A stretch of 64,000 nucleotides of DNA from Mycolicibacterium arenosum (GCF_024320865.1 NZ_JANDBD010000007.1:310001-374000), one strand, 5' to 3'. Shown: positions 31,131 through 40,640, counted from the stretch's first letter. Notes: a model not told the origin generated them from the letters alone. Numbers and translations are program-made.

Positions 31131-32209
31131 CGCGTCGCGGGGAACCCGGTCGCGACGACGGCCGCCAACTCCAGCAGCGCGTCGCGCGTCGGCGTCTTCA
31201 ACCGGTCCAGGCTGATCTCGGCGCCCTCCTCGAGGTGCGGATCGAACGGCACGTGCAGCACCGCCCGGCACCGTCGCGCGAAGTGATCGTCGACCTTCTT
31301 CAAGTCGACCTTGCCCGACCGCGGCCGCACCGCGTTGACGACCGCGACCGACGTCCGCACCAGATCCCGGTGACCGTGCGCGTCCAGCCAGTCGAGCGTC
31401 GCCGAGGCGCTGCGCGCACCGTCGACCGACCCCGAGCTGACGATCACCAGTAGGTCCGCCTTCTTGAGCACCGCCGACATCGCGGAGTGCAGCATGCCCG
31501 TCCCGCAGTCGGTCAGCACCAGGCTGTAGAACCGTTCGAGCACCTCGAGGGTGCGCCGATAGTCCTCCGAGCTGTACGCCTCGGACACCGCCGGATCACT
31601 CTCGGAGGCAAGCACTTCCAGGCGGCTGGGACCCTGGGACGTGTAGTGCCGGACGTCGCTGTAACTCGCGATGCCCTCGGCGTCGCGCAGCAGGTGCCGA
31701 ACGGTGGCGGGGGTTTCGAGCGGCACCTTCTGGCTCAGCGTCCCGCGATCCGGGTTGGCGTCGACGGCGATGACCCGGTCACCGCGCAACGACGCCAGCG
31801 TCGCACCGACCGTCGCGGTGATCGTCGTCTTGCCGACGCCGCCCTTGAGCGACAGCACCGCGATGCGGTAGCAGCCCCGCAGCGGCCGGTTCACCTGCGC
31901 CGTCAGGGTGTCGCGCCGCGCGGCCTTCGCCCCGTCGCCGAGGTTCACCAGCGTGCCCGACGACAGGTACACCAGCCGCCGCCAGCCCTTCGTCGGCTTG
32001 CGCTTCGGCTGCCCGAGCAGCGCCACCGTGGACAGGTCCAGGTACGGCTGCTCGAGGACCGCGATCGGGCCGGTCGTATCCGGGTTCACCACGGGGATGC
32101 CGTGCGGCGGCGTCGGCGCGGTCCACTCCGGGGGTATCGACTGCGCGGGATCGCTGAACCGCTGCTGCGATCGGAACGAGGACGGTCCCTCAGCTGCCGG
32201 AGGGCGCAC
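31127..32209 (-). CDS. MinD/ParA-like P-loop ATPase (Rv0530 homologue)
   Basis: A 360-residue deviant-Walker ATPase. KGGVGKTT lies at residues 122-129, the switch-like VIAVDANPDRGTL near 148, and SLVLTDCGTGM near 230. About 100 residues of Pro-rich, weakly conserved sequence precede the ATPase domain, similar to ESX-type and mycobacterial MinD-like proteins. It probably dimerises on ATP and localises something, but no partner ParB or MinE-like gene is nearby. The start is not sharp: GTG at 32209 or TTG at 32212, six bases after the ccsA stop. Function in cytochrome c maturation or elsewhere is unknown. Confidence 0.82.
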   Translation of the reverse strand: MRPPAAEGPSSFRSQQRFSDPAQSIPPEWTAPTPPHGIPVVNPDTTGPIAVLEQPYLDLSTVALLGQPKRKPTKGWRRLVYLSSGTLVNLGDGAKAARRDTLTAQVNRPLRGCYRIAVLSLKGGVGKTTITATVGATLASLRGDRVIAVDANPDRGTLSQKVPLETPATVRHLLRDAEGIASYSDVRHYTSQGPSRLEVLASESDPAVSEAYSSEDYRRTLEVLERFYSLVLTDCGTGMLHSAMSAVLKKADLLVIVSSGSVDGARSASATLDWLDAHGHRDLVRTSVAVVNAVRPRSGKVDLKKVDDHFARRCRAVLHVPFDPHLEEGAEISLDRLKTPTRDALLELAAVVATGFPATR

Positions 32210-32214
32210 CAACC

Positions 32215-33183
32215 TCAGCCCACCCCTGCATAGGAGTGCAGGCCGACGGTCACCAGGTTGATGAAGAACAGGTTGAAGACCATCGCGACGAAGCCCACGA
32301 CGTTGATCCACGCAGCCTTCTTGTCGCGCCACCCCGCGGTCGAGCGGGCGTGCAGGTAGGCGGCGTAGACGACCCACGCGATGAAGGACACCGTCTCCTT
32401 CGGATCCCAGCCCCAGTAGCGGCCCCACGCCTCCTCGGCCCAGATCGCGCCGAAGATGACGCCGAAGCCGAAGATCGGGAACGCGAAGATCGTGGTGCGG
32501 TAGGCGATGCGGTCCAGGGTCTGCGCGTCGGGCAGCCGCTGAATCACGCGGGCCACCACACCGTCCCCCTCGGCCGACCCGAACTTCGACATCTTCAGCA
32601 GGAACAGCAGGCTCGCGACGCCGGCGACCAGGAACACCCCCGAACCGAGGCTGACGACCGACACGTGGATCGGCAGCCAGTACGACTGCAGCGCGGGCAT
32701 CACCGGCGCGGCGTGCGTGTACAGCCACTTCCCCGACACCGTCAGCAGGATCAGCACCGGCGTGAGCACGAACACCCACAACGCCCGGTACTGCGGCTTG
32801 CGCAACACGATCGCCGCCGCGACGAGGCCGCAGAAACTCGTCAGGTTGATGAACTCGTACATGTTGCCCCACGGAACCCGTGAGGTGGCCAGACCGCGCA
32901 GCACGATGGACACCAACAGCGTCGCGATGCCGACGTAGACCATCGCCAGCCCGGCGCCGCCGACCCGCTCGTCGAACGACCGCGGCGCGTCCACCACCAG
33001 ACCCGGCCTGCCGTCGCCGGCGGCCACGCCCGCGCTGACGGTCTCGCGGCTCTCGACGCGGCGGCTGCGGGAGTACGCGAGTTCGACCGCGAGCAGCAGC
33101 AGCGCGCCGACGAGCACCACGACGGACGTCGTGAACGCCCAGTCCGAGTAACTCGCGAGGCTCAGATCAATGTTCGGGTTCAT
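32215..33183 (-). CDS. ccsA: Cytochrome c biogenesis protein CcsA/CcsB
   Basis: A 322-residue polytopic protein of the CcsA/CcmC heme-handling family with about eight helices. The WWD heme-binding signature appears as WGRYWGWDPKET near residue 255, with conserved His residues on either side (for example in PIHVSVVSLGSG and the final HSYAG). With ResB it forms the System II heme lyase that exports heme and attaches it to apocytochrome c outside the membrane. ATG at 33183 abuts the ResB stop directly. Equivalent to Rv0529. Confidence 0.93.
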   Translation of the reverse strand: MNPNIDLSLASYSDWAFTTSVVVLVGALLLLAVELAYSRSRRVESRETVSAGVAAGDGRPGLVVDAPRSFDERVGGAGLAMVYVGIATLLVSIVLRGLATSRVPWGNMYEFINLTSFCGLVAAAIVLRKPQYRALWVFVLTPVLILLTVSGKWLYTHAAPVMPALQSYWLPIHVSVVSLGSGVFLVAGVASLLFLLKMSKFGSAEGDGVVARVIQRLPDAQTLDRIAYRTTIFAFPIFGFGVIFGAIWAEEAWGRYWGWDPKETVSFIAWVVYAAYLHARSTAGWRDKKAAWINVVGFVAMVFNLFFINLVTVGLHSYAGVG

Positions 33184-34770
33184 CTAGCCCTTCTCTCCCG
33201 CGTGATCGGCATCCAGGAGCCGCGCGGTCAGCCGTTCGAACTCGTCGCCCCACCCCGAGTTGTCGGTGCGGGCGAGGCCACCCAGTTCGACGCTCACGGT
33301 ACCCGCCGCCGCGGGGCTGACACGAACCCAAACGCGCCGTCTGCGCACCACCAACGACACCAGCAGCCCGCCCATCATCGTCAGCGACCAGATGAGCACC
33401 CACACCTGCGCCGGGTCGTGCGACACCTGCAGGTTGACGAACGGCACGGCGCCGTCGAACGTCACCGTCGTCCCGTCCGCCAGCCGCGTCGACTCCCCCG
33501 CCGCCAGGTTGACCCTGACCTCCTTGGTCAGCCGGCCTTGGCCGATGAGCCGCTCGTCGAGCGCGAAGATCGACTGCGGCCGCCCGGAGTCGAGGCCGGC
33601 GTCGCCCCGGTAGATGTCGACGGCGACCGCCGGGTCGTTGAGCGCGGGGAAGCTGGACGACAGCAGCGTGCCGTCGAGTTGCTTCGTCGGGGCGAACAGA
33701 CCGACGATCGCGAGCTGGTTCTTCCGCCGCTGCGCCTCGTCGGGATAGGTGCCGCCCGGCGGGTCGATCCGCACGACGCCCGACGACAGCAGCGTCTCCA
33801 GCACCTCGGGTTGGAACTGCACGGTCTGCGTCCGGATCTTCCCATCGGGGAACCTGACGGTGAACGTCGGCGCGTAACCGTGGCCCTGCAGATAGATCCG
33901 GTCACCGCCGAGGCGCAGCGGGTGGTTGACCCGCAGCAGGTAGTCGCGCCACGTGTTCGTCACCAGGTCCTCGCCGGACTGGTACTGGATGTTCGCGGCG
34001 AACGACAGCGCCTGCCCGGACGGCAGGTAGTCCGCGCTGAAGTCGTCGACCTTCACACAGATCGGATTGAGCGACGTGCCGTCCACGGTGTTGCCGGCCC
34101 GGAACGAGTCGAACGCCGCAGGCGACGCCGAGCAGAACCCCGGCCCGCCGTCGGCGACGACGATGACGTTGCCCTCGTACCCGAAGAGCTTGCCGACGGC
34201 GATGGCGACGAGCAGTCCGAGCAGCGAGAAGTGGAAGACGATGTTGCCGAACTCGCGCAGATAGCCCTTCTCGGCCGAGATCTCGTAGCTGGATGTCGCC
34301 GCCGGGGCGGCTCCGGCGGTGTCGCCGTTCAGCCGCGTGACCGTGCGCCAGCCCTTCAGCCGGCCGGTGACCTGCTCGGCGAATTGCGCTGCGTCACCCG
34401 CGCATTCGGCCTCGTGGTGCTTGGGCAGCCGGGACAGGTTGCGGGGAGCCGGAACCGGCGTCGCACGCATGCTGCGGACGTGCTCGAGCAGGCGAGGCGT
34501 CAGGCAGCCCACCAGCGAGATGAACAGCAGGATGTAGATCGCGGTGAACCAGAAGCTGGCGAACACGTCGAAGGCCTGCAGGCGGTCGAGCCACGGGCCG
34601 AGCACCGGGTGTTCGGCGAGGTACTGGTCGACCTTCGACTCGTTCAGACTGCGTTGCGGCAGCAGGGCTCCGGGGATCGCGGCGAGCGCCAGCAGGAAGA
34701 GCAGCACCAGCGCCGTCCCCATCGACGTCAGCGTGCGCCAGGTGTTGCGCGCGTATGCGATGAGCTTCAC
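33184..34770 (-). CDS. resB: Cytochrome c biogenesis protein ResB (Ccs1)
   Basis: A 528-residue ResB/Ccs1-type protein: three N-terminal transmembrane helices (residues about 12-35, 65-85 and 160-180), a large periplasmic domain (about 190-450) and one C-terminal helix (about 460-480). Partner of CcsA in System II cytochrome c maturation. GTG at 34770 overlaps the CcdA stop by 4 bases; the open frame extends far upstream but there it only shadows ccdA. Length matches Rv0528 (529 residues). The periplasmic domain includes FCSASPAAFDSFRAGNTVDGTSLNP, which carries one of the few Cys residues. Confidence 0.93.
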   Translation of the reverse strand: MKLIAYARNTWRTLTSMGTALVLLFLLALAAIPGALLPQRSLNESKVDQYLAEHPVLGPWLDRLQAFDVFASFWFTAIYILLFISLVGCLTPRLLEHVRSMRATPVPAPRNLSRLPKHHEAECAGDAAQFAEQVTGRLKGWRTVTRLNGDTAGAAPAATSSYEISAEKGYLREFGNIVFHFSLLGLLVAIAVGKLFGYEGNVIVVADGGPGFCSASPAAFDSFRAGNTVDGTSLNPICVKVDDFSADYLPSGQALSFAANIQYQSGEDLVTNTWRDYLLRVNHPLRLGGDRIYLQGHGYAPTFTVRFPDGKIRTQTVQFQPEVLETLLSSGVVRIDPPGGTYPDEAQRRKNQLAIVGLFAPTKQLDGTLLSSSFPALNDPAVAVDIYRGDAGLDSGRPQSIFALDERLIGQGRLTKEVRVNLAAGESTRLADGTTVTFDGAVPFVNLQVSHDPAQVWVLIWSLTMMGGLLVSLVVRRRRVWVRVSPAAAGTVSVELGGLARTDNSGWGDEFERLTARLLDADHAGEKG

Positions 34771-35561
34771 AGCGGCAACCGGTAGTCGCTCACGAAGGCG
34801 TCGCGCACCCAGGAGATGAACTCGTTCCACAGCCCGGTGACGAGTGCGACGCCGACCAGGATCATCAGCGCACCGCCGAACAACTGAATGGCACGGGTGT
34901 TGCGACGCAACCAGTCCAGGCCCCGAACCGCCTTGGCGGAACCGAACGCCAACAGCACGAACGGGATTCCGAGTCCGAGGCAGTAGGCGATCACCAGAAC
35001 CACACCGCGAACGACGGTCCCCCCGTCCGTCGCCGACGCCACCGCGATGACGGCCGTCAGCGTCGGGCCGAGGCACGGCGTCCAGCCCAGCGCGAACACC
35101 GCACCCAGCAGCGGCGCACCGCCCAGCGTCGAGAGGAGGCGCGGTGCGAACCGCACCTCGCGCTGCAGCGCGGGGATGAGACCGATGAAGACCAGGCCCA
35201 TGGCGATGGTGATCACCCCGCCGATCCGTTGCAGCAGAAGCTGATTGGCGATCAGCGCGGTGGTGAGCCCGAGCACCGCGACGGTGCCGACGACGAAGAC
35301 CACGGTGAAGCCGGCCACGAAGAGCGCGGCGGCACCGGCGACTCGCAACCGGGCGGCTTTGACGGCCACCGCGCCGTCGGGGTTCCGATCGTCGACGCCG
35401 ACGACCGCGGCGAGGTAGGACAGGTAACCGGGCACCAGCGGCACGACACACGGCGACGCGAACGAGATGAATCCGGCGGCGATGGCCACCAGCACCGCGA
35501 GCGCCAGCGGCCCCGTCGACATCAACTGATCGACCTCGTCCAGGGTTGCCGCGATGATCAT
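34767..35561 (-). CDS. ccdA: Thiol-disulfide interchange membrane protein CcdA
   Basis: A 264-residue DsbD-like transmembrane protein with six helices. The redox-active Cys pair is visible: one in FASPCVVPLVPGYLS near residue 38 and one in LGWTPCLGPTL near 155. It moves electrons from cytoplasmic thioredoxin to the TlpA-like lipoprotein encoded just upstream, keeping apocytochrome Cys residues reduced. ATG at 35561 overlaps the stop of that gene (ATGA). Matches Rv0527 in size. Confidence 0.95.
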   Translation of the reverse strand: MIIAATLDEVDQLMSTGPLALAVLVAIAAGFISFASPCVVPLVPGYLSYLAAVVGVDDRNPDGAVAVKAARLRVAGAAALFVAGFTVVFVVGTVAVLGLTTALIANQLLLQRIGGVITIAMGLVFIGLIPALQREVRFAPRLLSTLGGAPLLGAVFALGWTPCLGPTLTAVIAVASATDGGTVVRGVVLVIAYCLGLGIPFVLLAFGSAKAVRGLDWLRRNTRAIQLFGGALMILVGVALVTGLWNEFISWVRDAFVSDYRLPL

Positions 35562-36175
35562 TTCGCCTGCGCCTCTTCGGAGGCCAGCCGTTCGACGACG
35601 GGGCGCAGATCGTCGGCCAGCAGTTCGCGAAGGAACACCGCGGCGACGCGGTGCTGACGGTCCAGCACCACCGTCGACGGGACCACCGTCGTCGGATAGC
35701 GGCCGCCGAACGCGATCAGGGTGCGCATCGGCGGGTCGTAGATCGACGGGAAGGTGATCTTGCGATCCACGATGAAATCGACTGCGGCGTCCCGATTGTT
35801 GTCGCGCACGTCGATGCCGAGGAACTGGACGCCCTGCGACCTGGTTGCCTCGTACACCTTCTGCAGCTCGCTGATCTCGGTGCGGCAGGGCCCGCACCAC
35901 TGCCCCCACACGTTGATGACGACGACCTTGTTCGCGTAGTCGTCGAGCGACAGCGTCCTGTCGGGATCCATGAGGTCGGGACCGGAGATCGGGCCGGGCT
36001 TGCCGCGGGTGTCGGGCGGATCGTAGAGGATGTCGGTCTTACCGCCGGGCGCGACGAATTCGAACGTGCCGCCCTGGGCGACCGCGTCCTTACCGGTGGA
36101 GCAGCCGGCGAGCAGCACGAGAAGCGCCACCGAGAGCAGCCGAGCGACACCGTGTTTCACCGCGACCGGTTTCAC
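35558..36175 (-). CDS. TlpA/ResA-like thioredoxin-fold lipoprotein (Rv0526 homologue)
   Basis: A 205-residue secreted protein. The lipobox LLAGC (residues 21-25) predicts a lipoprotein attached at Cys25. The thioredoxin-fold domain carries the active-site WCGPC motif (Cys94 and Cys97) in VINVWGQWCGPCRTE, and the cis-Pro in TTVVPSTVVLD. It reduces Cys residues of apocytochromes (ResA/CcmG role), receiving electrons from CcdA. GTG at 36175 overlaps the stop of the phosphatase gene by one base (TAGTG), and its stop overlaps ccdA. Confidence 0.92.
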   Translation of the reverse strand: MKPVAVKHGVARLLSVALLVLLAGCSTGKDAVAQGGTFEFVAPGGKTDILYDPPDTRGKPGPISGPDLMDPDRTLSLDDYANKVVVINVWGQWCGPCRTEISELQKVYEATRSQGVQFLGIDVRDNNRDAAVDFIVDRKITFPSIYDPPMRTLIAFGGRYPTTVVPSTVVLDRQHRVAAVFLRELLADDLRPVVERLASEEAQAK

Positions 36176-36789
36176 TACACGCCCCAGGGCTCGGAGTAGC
36201 CCCATCGCACCAGCTGATCGCCGGCGAACGTGAACGACGTGATCGACGACAGATTGCACAACCTGCTGTGCGGCAACGGAAGATGAGCCAGCTTGCGGCC
36301 CGTCATCGCCCGGCGCAGGGTTTCCACCGGCAACTGGTGGCTCACGCAGACGGCCTCGTGGCCGACCGCCTTGAGCCGGGCCCGGTGCAACGCGGCGGTC
36401 ATCCGCTCCGCGACCTCGTCGTACGGCTCGCCCCATGACGGCTTGCGCGGGTTGCGCAGCTTGGGCCAGTTCCGCGGATCGCGCAGCGCGCCGTCACCGG
36501 GGGCGACCTTCTCGCCCTCGAACTCGTTCCACGACTCGATGAGATCGCGGTCGGTGTCGACGGCGAGGCCGTGCGACGCCGCCATGGGTGCGGCCGTCTC
36601 CTGCGCGCGTTCCAGCGGCGAGGCCACCACGTAGACGATGTCGTTGTGCGCCAACCACTCCGCCGCCGACTGCGCCTGCAACCGGCCCCGGTCGGACAGG
36701 TGGTAGTCGGGCAGCCGGCCGTAGAGCACCCCCTCGGGGTTGTGCACCTCGCCGTGCCGCATCACGTGCACGGTCGTCGTGTCGGTCAT
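36175..36789 (-). CDS. Histidine phosphatase superfamily protein (Rv0525 homologue)
   Basis: A 204-residue acid phosphatase/phosphoglycerate mutase-fold protein. The catalytic RHG motif is at VMRHGEVHN (about 9-17), the second Arg in SPLERAQET near 60, and the second His in VCVSHQLPVETLRR near 155. The small-molecule or protein phosphate substrate is unknown. ATG at 36789 overlaps the hemL stop by 4 bases; with the TlpA-like gene downstream it is locked into the hemL-ccs operon, so an accessory role around heme or cytochrome metabolism is possible but unproven. Confidence 0.87.
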   Translation of the reverse strand: MTDTTTVHVMRHGEVHNPEGVLYGRLPDYHLSDRGRLQAQSAAEWLAHNDIVYVVASPLERAQETAAPMAASHGLAVDTDRDLIESWNEFEGEKVAPGDGALRDPRNWPKLRNPRKPSWGEPYDEVAERMTAALHRARLKAVGHEAVCVSHQLPVETLRRAMTGRKLAHLPLPHSRLCNLSSITSFTFAGDQLVRWGYSEPWGV

Positions 36790-38123
36790 GCGAGCTTCTC
36801 GGCTTCGGCGGCCGCCTTCGCAGCGGCGGGCAGGGCGGCGGCGATCCGGTCGAACGCGTTGTCGTCCAACGCGGCCGAGACGAACCACGTCTCGTAGGCG
36901 CTGCACGGCGGGTAGACCCCGGCGGCGAGCAGGGCGTGGAAGAACGGCGGGAAGCGCCACGTGTCGGTGGCCTTCGCCGACGCGTAATCGGTGACCGGTG
37001 CATCCGAGAAGAAGACGCTGAGCATGTTGCCCGCTCGCGAAACCCGGTGCGCCACCGATGCTTCGGTGAGCGCGGAGGTGAGCAGGTCGGCCAGCTTGTC
37101 GGCGTTCGCGTCGACGGTGGCGTACGCCGCGTCGTCGGCGGCGCGCAGCGTGGCCAGCCCGGCGGCCATCGCAACGGGGTTACCCGACAGGGTGCCCGCT
37201 TGATACACCGGGCCGAGCGGGGCGAGCCGTTGCATGACCTCGGCCCGGCCTCCGAACGCGGCGGCTGGCAGGCCGCCGCTCATCACCTTGCCGAACGTCA
37301 CCAGGTCGGCTGCGACACCGTCGACCCCGAACCACCCGGACCTGCTGACCCGGAAGCCCGTCATGACCTCGTCGAGGATCAGCAGCGCGCCGTGCTCGGC
37401 GGTGATGCGGCGCAGCGCCGCGTTGTAGCCGGGCGCCGGCGCGACCGTACCCATGTTGCCTGCGGCGGCCTCGCTGATGACGCAGGCGATCTGGTCGCCG
37501 TGTTCGGCGAACAGCGCTTCGACGGCGGCCACGTCGTTGAAGGGCAGCACGATGGTGTCGGCCGCCGCGGCGCCGGTGACACCGGGCGACGACGGCAGGC
37601 CGAGCGTCGCGACACCGGAGCCGGCGTCGGCGAGCAGCGCGTCGCTGTGACCGTGGTAGCAGCCGGAGAACTTCACGATCTTCGGTCGTCCGGTGAAGCC
37701 GCGGGCCAGCCTGATCGCGCTCATGGTGGCCTCGGTGCCGGAGTTCACGAAGCGCAGCAACTCCACGGGCGCGACGCGGTCGATGATCTCGCGCGCCAAC
37801 TCCGTCTCGGCGGGCGTCGGGGCGCCGAAGCTCAGCCCGTCGGCGGCGACCCGCTGGACCGCTTCGACGATCGCCGGGTGCGCGTGCCCCAGCAGCATCG
37901 GCCCCCAGGAGCACACCAGGTCGACGTAGGTGTTGGCGTCGGCGTCGGTCAGCAGGTAGCCCGAGGCCTTAGTGATGAAGCGCGGCGTACCGCCCACCGA
38001 GTTGAAGGCGCGGACCGGCGAGTTCACCCCGCCGGGAATCACACGCGACGCCTCGGCGAACAGCCGTGCTGATTCCCTGGTCGCTGCGCTCCGGCCCGCA
38101 GCTCCCGACTTGTCTACCCGCAT
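36786..38123 (-). CDS. hemL: Glutamate-1-semialdehyde 2,1-aminomutase HemL
   Basis: A 445-residue class III PLP enzyme that makes 5-aminolevulinate, the first dedicated step after glutamyl-tRNA reduction (HemA, encoded 9 kb away). PLP Lys lies in LVTFGKVMSGGLP near 275; the cofactor region ILDEVMTGFR and the substrate-gating GAGTLSGNP-type loop (YQAGTLSGNP) are present. Start ATG at 38123 has no strong upstream site. It heads the operon with the phosphatase and the cytochrome c maturation genes. Confidence 0.95.
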   Translation of the reverse strand: MRVDKSGAAGRSAATRESARLFAEASRVIPGGVNSPVRAFNSVGGTPRFITKASGYLLTDADANTYVDLVCSWGPMLLGHAHPAIVEAVQRVAADGLSFGAPTPAETELAREIIDRVAPVELLRFVNSGTEATMSAIRLARGFTGRPKIVKFSGCYHGHSDALLADAGSGVATLGLPSSPGVTGAAAADTIVLPFNDVAAVEALFAEHGDQIACVISEAAAGNMGTVAPAPGYNAALRRITAEHGALLILDEVMTGFRVSRSGWFGVDGVAADLVTFGKVMSGGLPAAAFGGRAEVMQRLAPLGPVYQAGTLSGNPVAMAAGLATLRAADDAAYATVDANADKLADLLTSALTEASVAHRVSRAGNMLSVFFSDAPVTDYASAKATDTWRFPPFFHALLAAGVYPPCSAYETWFVSAALDDNAFDRIAAALPAAAKAAAEAEKLA

Positions 38124-38258
38124 GGCCCCAGTGTCCCAGCCGCCCCCGATGCGTCAACTACAGGGTGTAGTGGTCGCACCCCACTTCGCCGGAACGGCGT
38201 TCCCGGCTGTCACTCGCGCGCGTTGACGACCAGGAATGCTATTCCGGCGAGAAGGGCG

Positions 38259-39626
38259 CTACCTGGCCTCGACGTGCGCCGTGATCGGTCCGCGCGCCAC
38301 GGTCGTGAACGGCACGTCGACGGGGAACTCGTCGTCGCGGGAGCGCAGCCGGATCGCCCGCACGATCGTCGCGAGGGCCAGCGTCGTCTCGAGCATCGCG
38401 AAGTGCTCGCCGATGCACGACCGCGCACCGCCCGCGAACGGGAGGAACTGCCAGCGCTCACGGGCCCGCATGCGCTCGGGCGTGAACCGGTCGGGGTCGA
38501 ACGCCGTCGGATCCGGCCACAGCTGCGGGTCGCGATGCAGGGCGTAGATGCCGACCGCGATCAGCGTGCCCTTCTTCACCCGGTACCCGTCGACCTCGAT
38601 GTCGCGCAGCGCCAGCCGGCCGACGCCCGCGGCGGGCGGGCACAGCCGAAGCCCCTCGCGCAGCACCTGGGTGGTGTAGCCCAGGTGGGCCACGTCCTCG
38701 GCCGTCAGCTCCCGGTCACCGAGCGCAGCGGCTTCGGCGGCGACGCGGTCCTGCACCTCGGGATGGTGGCCGAGCGCCCACAGCGCGTAGGTCAGCGCCG
38801 TCGCGGTGGTGTCGTGACCGGCCAGCATGAAGATCAGCAGGTCGTTGCAGATATCGCTGTCCGACAACGGTTTTCCCGTCTCCGGGTCCGTCGCGCCGAT
38901 CAGCGCGTGCACCAGCGGCGCGTCGATCCCCTGGTCGGCGCGGCACGCGGTCAGGATGCCGGCTGTGACCTCGAGCATGGCCGCGACGGCGGCTCGAGCC
39001 CGGCGACGGGCTGGCGTCGGCAACCACCGCGGTGCGCGCAGCGGCCGCAGCGCCCGGTCCGCGGTGTAGCCCGACGCGACGTGCATGTGCTCGGCGATCG
39101 CGGCGGCGCTGTCGTTCAGATCGATGCCGAGCACCGACCGGCCCAGCGAGCGCATGGTCACCGTGCGGCACGCGGCATCGAGGTCGACGTCGCCGCCGTC
39201 GCGCCACTGATCGGCGAACGCCTGCGCCGCCCGCGACATGTGGCCGCTGTACTTGCGCACGTTGACCTTGGTGAACACCGGCGCCAGTGCGCGCTTTCTG
39301 GGCCGCCAGGGTTCGTTGGGCAGGACGAAGAGGCTGTCGCCCGCCAGGTGGCGCACCTCGTCGTGCACGATGCAGCGCTCCGCGAGGGCGTCGTTGCGGC
39401 CCAGCACGTCGCGAATGGCATCGGGTGACATCACCGACACCAGCGACGGCACCAACCACGACGGTCCGAAGCTGACGCGGGTGACCGAACCCCCCGCCGC
39501 CCGGATGACCTCCTGCCCGGTGTCCAGCGTGCGCACCGCCTGGATGAGCCGCAGGATCGGTAGCGGATTGCGCGGGACGAGCGGCAGATCGCGGACGTTG
39601 CGCGTGGTAGTCGTGGAATCGACCAT
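38259..39626 (-). CDS. Cytochrome P450
   Basis: A 455-residue P450. The oxygen-activating AGHDTTATAL is near 268, the ExxR pair in REGLRLCPPA near 330, and the heme-thiolate loop FLPFAGGARSCIG near 400, where the Cys ligates heme. Substrate specificity cannot be told; the hydrophobic N-terminus without a membrane anchor is usual for bacterial P450s. It is 3 bases downstream of a deazaflavin-type nitroreductase gene and probably co-transcribed with it. No ferredoxin gene is adjacent. Confidence 0.93.
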   Translation of the reverse strand: MVDSTTTTRNVRDLPLVPRNPLPILRLIQAVRTLDTGQEVIRAAGGSVTRVSFGPSWLVPSLVSVMSPDAIRDVLGRNDALAERCIVHDEVRHLAGDSLFVLPNEPWRPRKRALAPVFTKVNVRKYSGHMSRAAQAFADQWRDGGDVDLDAACRTVTMRSLGRSVLGIDLNDSAAAIAEHMHVASGYTADRALRPLRAPRWLPTPARRRARAAVAAMLEVTAGILTACRADQGIDAPLVHALIGATDPETGKPLSDSDICNDLLIFMLAGHDTTATALTYALWALGHHPEVQDRVAAEAAALGDRELTAEDVAHLGYTTQVLREGLRLCPPAAGVGRLALRDIEVDGYRVKKGTLIAVGIYALHRDPQLWPDPTAFDPDRFTPERMRARERWQFLPFAGGARSCIGEHFAMLETTLALATIVRAIRLRSRDDEFPVDVPFTTVARGPITAHVEAR

Positions 39627-39629
39627 GGC

Positions 39630-40016
39630 CTACGGGGCTGGGGTCAGCGCGAACACCGGATGGTCCGCGTCGTCGGGAAGCTGCCGCCAGTACGCCTCGA
39701 CCACCTTGCCCGCCAACGGCCGATACGCCGCGATGACGGGCGCACGGTCGGCGGTGGGGAGCTCGGTCGCCACGTATCGGCGGTCGTCCAGCGTCACATT
39801 CGGATCGGCGCGCACGTTGCGCACCCACTCCGACTCACCTCGAGTGGAGACCAGGTAGGCGACGCCGTCGATCTCCGGGACGACGACGGGAATCCGCTGT
39901 TCGCGCTTGGTGCTGCGCGTAGTGACGGTCAGCGTTCGACAACCGCCGATACCGAATGACATCGCCAACCGGTTGAACACGCGGGCGGTGAACCACGGGG
40001 GTTTGAGGTAGGCCAT
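39630..40016 (-). CDS. Deazaflavin-dependent nitroreductase-family protein
   Basis: A 128-residue split-barrel protein of the F420-dependent DDN/DUF385 type. Core strands read CRTLTVTTRSTKREQRIPVVVPEIDGVAYLVSTRG (near 38-70), followed by EWVRNVRADPNVTL, which contacts the cofactor. Such proteins use reduced F420 to reduce quinones or nitro compounds. ATG at 40016 begins the AYLKPPWF segment; the frame runs a further 25 codons upstream. Operon with the P450 is likely (3-base gap). Confidence 0.82.
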   Translation of the reverse strand: MAYLKPPWFTARVFNRLAMSFGIGGCRTLTVTTRSTKREQRIPVVVPEIDGVAYLVSTRGESEWVRNVRADPNVTLDDRRYVATELPTADRAPVIAAYRPLAGKVVEAYWRQLPDDADHPVFALTPAP

Positions 40017-40110
40017 CAAGTACGAGTTTGATCGGCCCGTGCGGGCACCGCAACGGTTCGCGCGATTCATCGAGCGCGTCTCGGAAGCCACTCAGCGACT
40101 CCGCCGGAGG

Positions 40111-40623
40111 CTAGCTCGGCGGACGCAGGCCCGCGGCGTCCTCGTGGTGCCAAGTCAGCGGTGCCCCCTCGCCCTTGGTCATCACCGTGCCCGCCATCAC
40201 GCGCAGGCGATACGGCGTCAACCGCAGTGCCGCGAACTGCTCGGACGTCGGCCCGTCGGCCCACATCGGGATGATGTACGGGTCGTAACCCACGGGTTCC
40301 GGTCCGTTGGCGAACTTGTCCCACACGGCTTTGCGAGTGTCGTCGTCGGTGTACCACTGCGCGGTGCACTCGGCACTGCAGGTGTCCTGGTTCGTGGTCC
40401 AGTAGCTCACGGCAACTTCGGGATTGGCGTCGAGGTGAGCGCGCTTCACCGGCGTGGGAACGGTGGCGACCCAGCCCACCAGGTCGACACCGTCCCACTC
40501 CCAGATCGGATGCAGGATTCGGCTGCGCGGCTTCCCGTCGCGGTCGACGGTCGTCACCGAGGCCCACACGATCGAGTGGGCCATGTCGACGAACGCCGGG
40601 GCGATGCGATCGAGCGATGTCAC
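40111..40623 (-). CDS. Pyridoxamine 5'-phosphate oxidase-like FMN/F420-binding protein
   Basis: A 170-residue split-barrel protein with the PPOX fold: HSIVWASVTTVDRDGKPRSRILHPIW at 16-41 and PVKRAHLDANPEVAVSYWTTNQDTCSAECTAQW near 58-90. Two Cys near residues 81-85 are unusual for the fold. Function unknown; probably an oxidoreductase using FMN or F420. ATG at 40623 lies 17 bases from the preceding gene's stop. Same strand as the P450 group. Confidence 0.75.
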   Translation of the reverse strand: MTSLDRIAPAFVDMAHSIVWASVTTVDRDGKPRSRILHPIWEWDGVDLVGWVATVPTPVKRAHLDANPEVAVSYWTTNQDTCSAECTAQWYTDDDTRKAVWDKFANGPEPVGYDPYIIPMWADGPTSEQFAALRLTPYRLRVMAGTVMTKGEGAPLTWHHEDAAGLRPPS

Positions 40624-40640
40624 CCGGCCAGCCTAGGCGG

